Shown here one piece after another: positions 63,467 through 64,000 of a DNA stretch of 64,000 nt. Origin of the DNA: an uncultured Pelagibacteraceae bacterium (GTDB lineage Bacteria > Pseudomonadota > Alphaproteobacteria > Pelagibacterales > Pelagibacteraceae); the NCBI GenBank assembly GCA_902517865.1, contig CABYDT010000004.1:1-64000 (forward strand), written 5' to 3'. Numbering within the stretch: the first letter of the stretch is position 1; each line of letters opens with the position of its first letter. The translations under genes and the position numbers were made by a program. The notes beneath the pieces were generated by a model, which was not told the origin of the DNA, did not search any database, and worked only from the letters and a program-made list of their open reading frames with translations.

Positions 63467-64000
63467 TTATTCTACAGTAACAGATTTCGCTAAATTTCTA
63501 GGCTTATCTATATCGTGGCCTAAAGACAAGGCTGTAAAATAAGCCAAGTTTTGTAAAGGCAGTGTCAAGAGGAATGGATTTAGATCATTTGATGATGTTT
63601 CAACCTCAATTTTTTCCCATAAGTTTTCAAATTTAATTTCATCAGAGCTTTTGTTGGTTATTAGTAACACCTTTGCTCCTCTTGCAATGACTTCTTGCAT
63701 ATTAGATAAGGTTTTCTCATAATGATCATCTCTTGGTGCGATAACAACAACTGGCATACCCTCCTCTATCAACGCCAATGGGCCGTGTTTCATCTCTCCC
63801 GCAGGATAACCCTCAGCATGGATGTAAGATAATTCCTTTAATTTTAATGCCCCTTCTAATGCAACAGGATAAGAGTGGCCCCTGCCCAAAAACATGGAAC
63901 CTTTGGCTTTTGTAAATGTATCACTCAAAGTGCTAATTTTTGTTTCGGTTTTAAGTGTTTTCGAAATTAAATTTGGAAGTAATTTTAATTCATTAATTTT
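63467..64000 (-). CDS. glmS: Glutamine-fructose-6-phosphate aminotransferase, C-terminal part (5' end outside window)
   Basis: Makes glucosamine 6-phosphate for peptidoglycan and lipid A. Only the second sugar-isomerase (SIS) domain is in the window: MFLGRGHSYPVALEGALKLKE, SYIHAEGYPAGEMKHGPLALI and the conserved ending DKPRNLAKSVTVE. The frame stays open to the right edge; no real start lies here, although an in-frame TTG at 63928 could be mistaken for one. The lipid A genes lie far away in the window, so this is a separate locus. Confidence is high because the tail signature is diagnostic. Confidence 0.96.
   Translation of the reverse strand, partial: KINELKLLPNLISKTLKTETKISTLSDTFTKAKGSMFLGRGHSYPVALEGALKLKELSYIHAEGYPAGEMKHGPLALIEEGMPVVVIAPRDDHYEKTLSNMQEVIARGAKVLLITNKSSDEIKFENLWEKIEVETSSNDLNPFLLTLPLQNLAYFTALSLGHDIDKPRNLAKSVTVE

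Noticed and set aside
1-64000. A new defence, secretion, mobile or biosynthetic system
   Set aside because: Every gene over 100 codons except the DNA-binding MerR-type gene, the CinA-like gene and the flavin reductase-like gene has a clear core function, and the composition is uniform; I see no island, repeats or insertion boundaries.

Overview
The window comes from a very AT-rich, strongly streamlined alphaproteobacterium, almost certainly a free-living SAR11/Pelagibacterales cell. The evidence is the gene orders (rpsB-tsf-frr-uppS-cdsA-dxr-bamA-lpxD-fabZ-lpxA-lpxI-lpxB; acpS-lepB-rnc-era-recO-parC; glyA-nrdR-ribD-ribE-ribBA-ribH-nusB), the alphaproteobacterial protein types (LpxI, compact ProS, MerR next to IHF-alpha), Lys-rich proteins with poly-A codon runs, complete Trp, purine and riboflavin gene sets that argue against a host-restricted lifestyle, a proton-pumping pyrophosphatase and an osmolyte transporter. 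Adding up the gaps between my gene calls gives about 1.05 kb of non-coding DNA (about 1.6%). The longest gap is 138 bases, so there is no gene-free stretch over 300 bases. I see no tRNA, rRNA, CRISPR array, transposon, prophage or defence locus.

Layout. 1-7454 (+): tail of a PpiD/SurA-like isomerase, trpEGDC, then lexA, gltX and gltA; lexA carries its own SOS boxes. 7455-18423 (-): the translation/isoprenoid/lipid A/outer-membrane cluster read from rpsB down to lpxB, headed by a structured S2 leader RNA. 18543-29682 (-): ctaA, rplM, rpsI, argC, hom, a DUF1467 protein, proS, lolC, lolD and dnaE, nearly all overlapping or abutting. 29713-32635: a chorismate mutase-like gene (+), then rpmF, plsX, ihfA, a merR-type gene and rpmG (-), then a BamE-like lipoprotein (+). 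32644-40531 (-): pyrophosphatase hppA and the glyA-nrdR-rib-nusB operon, led by rpiB. 40635-50423: hemB (+), then a flavin reductase, DUF2061, parC, recO, era, rnc, lepB, acpS, proW, proX and a CinA-like gene (-). 50424-57626 (+): sfsA, map, the purine run purB-C-S-Q-L, bolA and grxD. 57627-64000 (-): rpsD, cimA, cysS, nadE, class II DAHP synthase and the 3' end of glmS.

Functionally this is core metabolism: translation (S2, S4, S9, L13, L32, L33, EF-Ts, RRF, three tRNA synthetases), cell envelope (lipid A, undecaprenyl-PP, BamA/BamE, Lol export, GlmS), aromatic, Thr/Met, Arg and Ile amino-acid pathways, purines, riboflavin, heme A and 5-aminolevulinate use, replication/repair and Fe-S maturation. 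I found no convincing new multi-gene system. The observations most worth a second look are small: the rpsB leader pseudoknot; the LexA boxes; divergent start codons with no base between them; five tail-to-tail junctions separated by -10 to +8 bases; near-leaderless promoters; conserved clusters lacking usual members (pyrH, rseP, fabH, moaC/moeA/comEC); an NrdR zinc ribbon with a displaced cysteine; and A11-A12 tracts inside essential genes.
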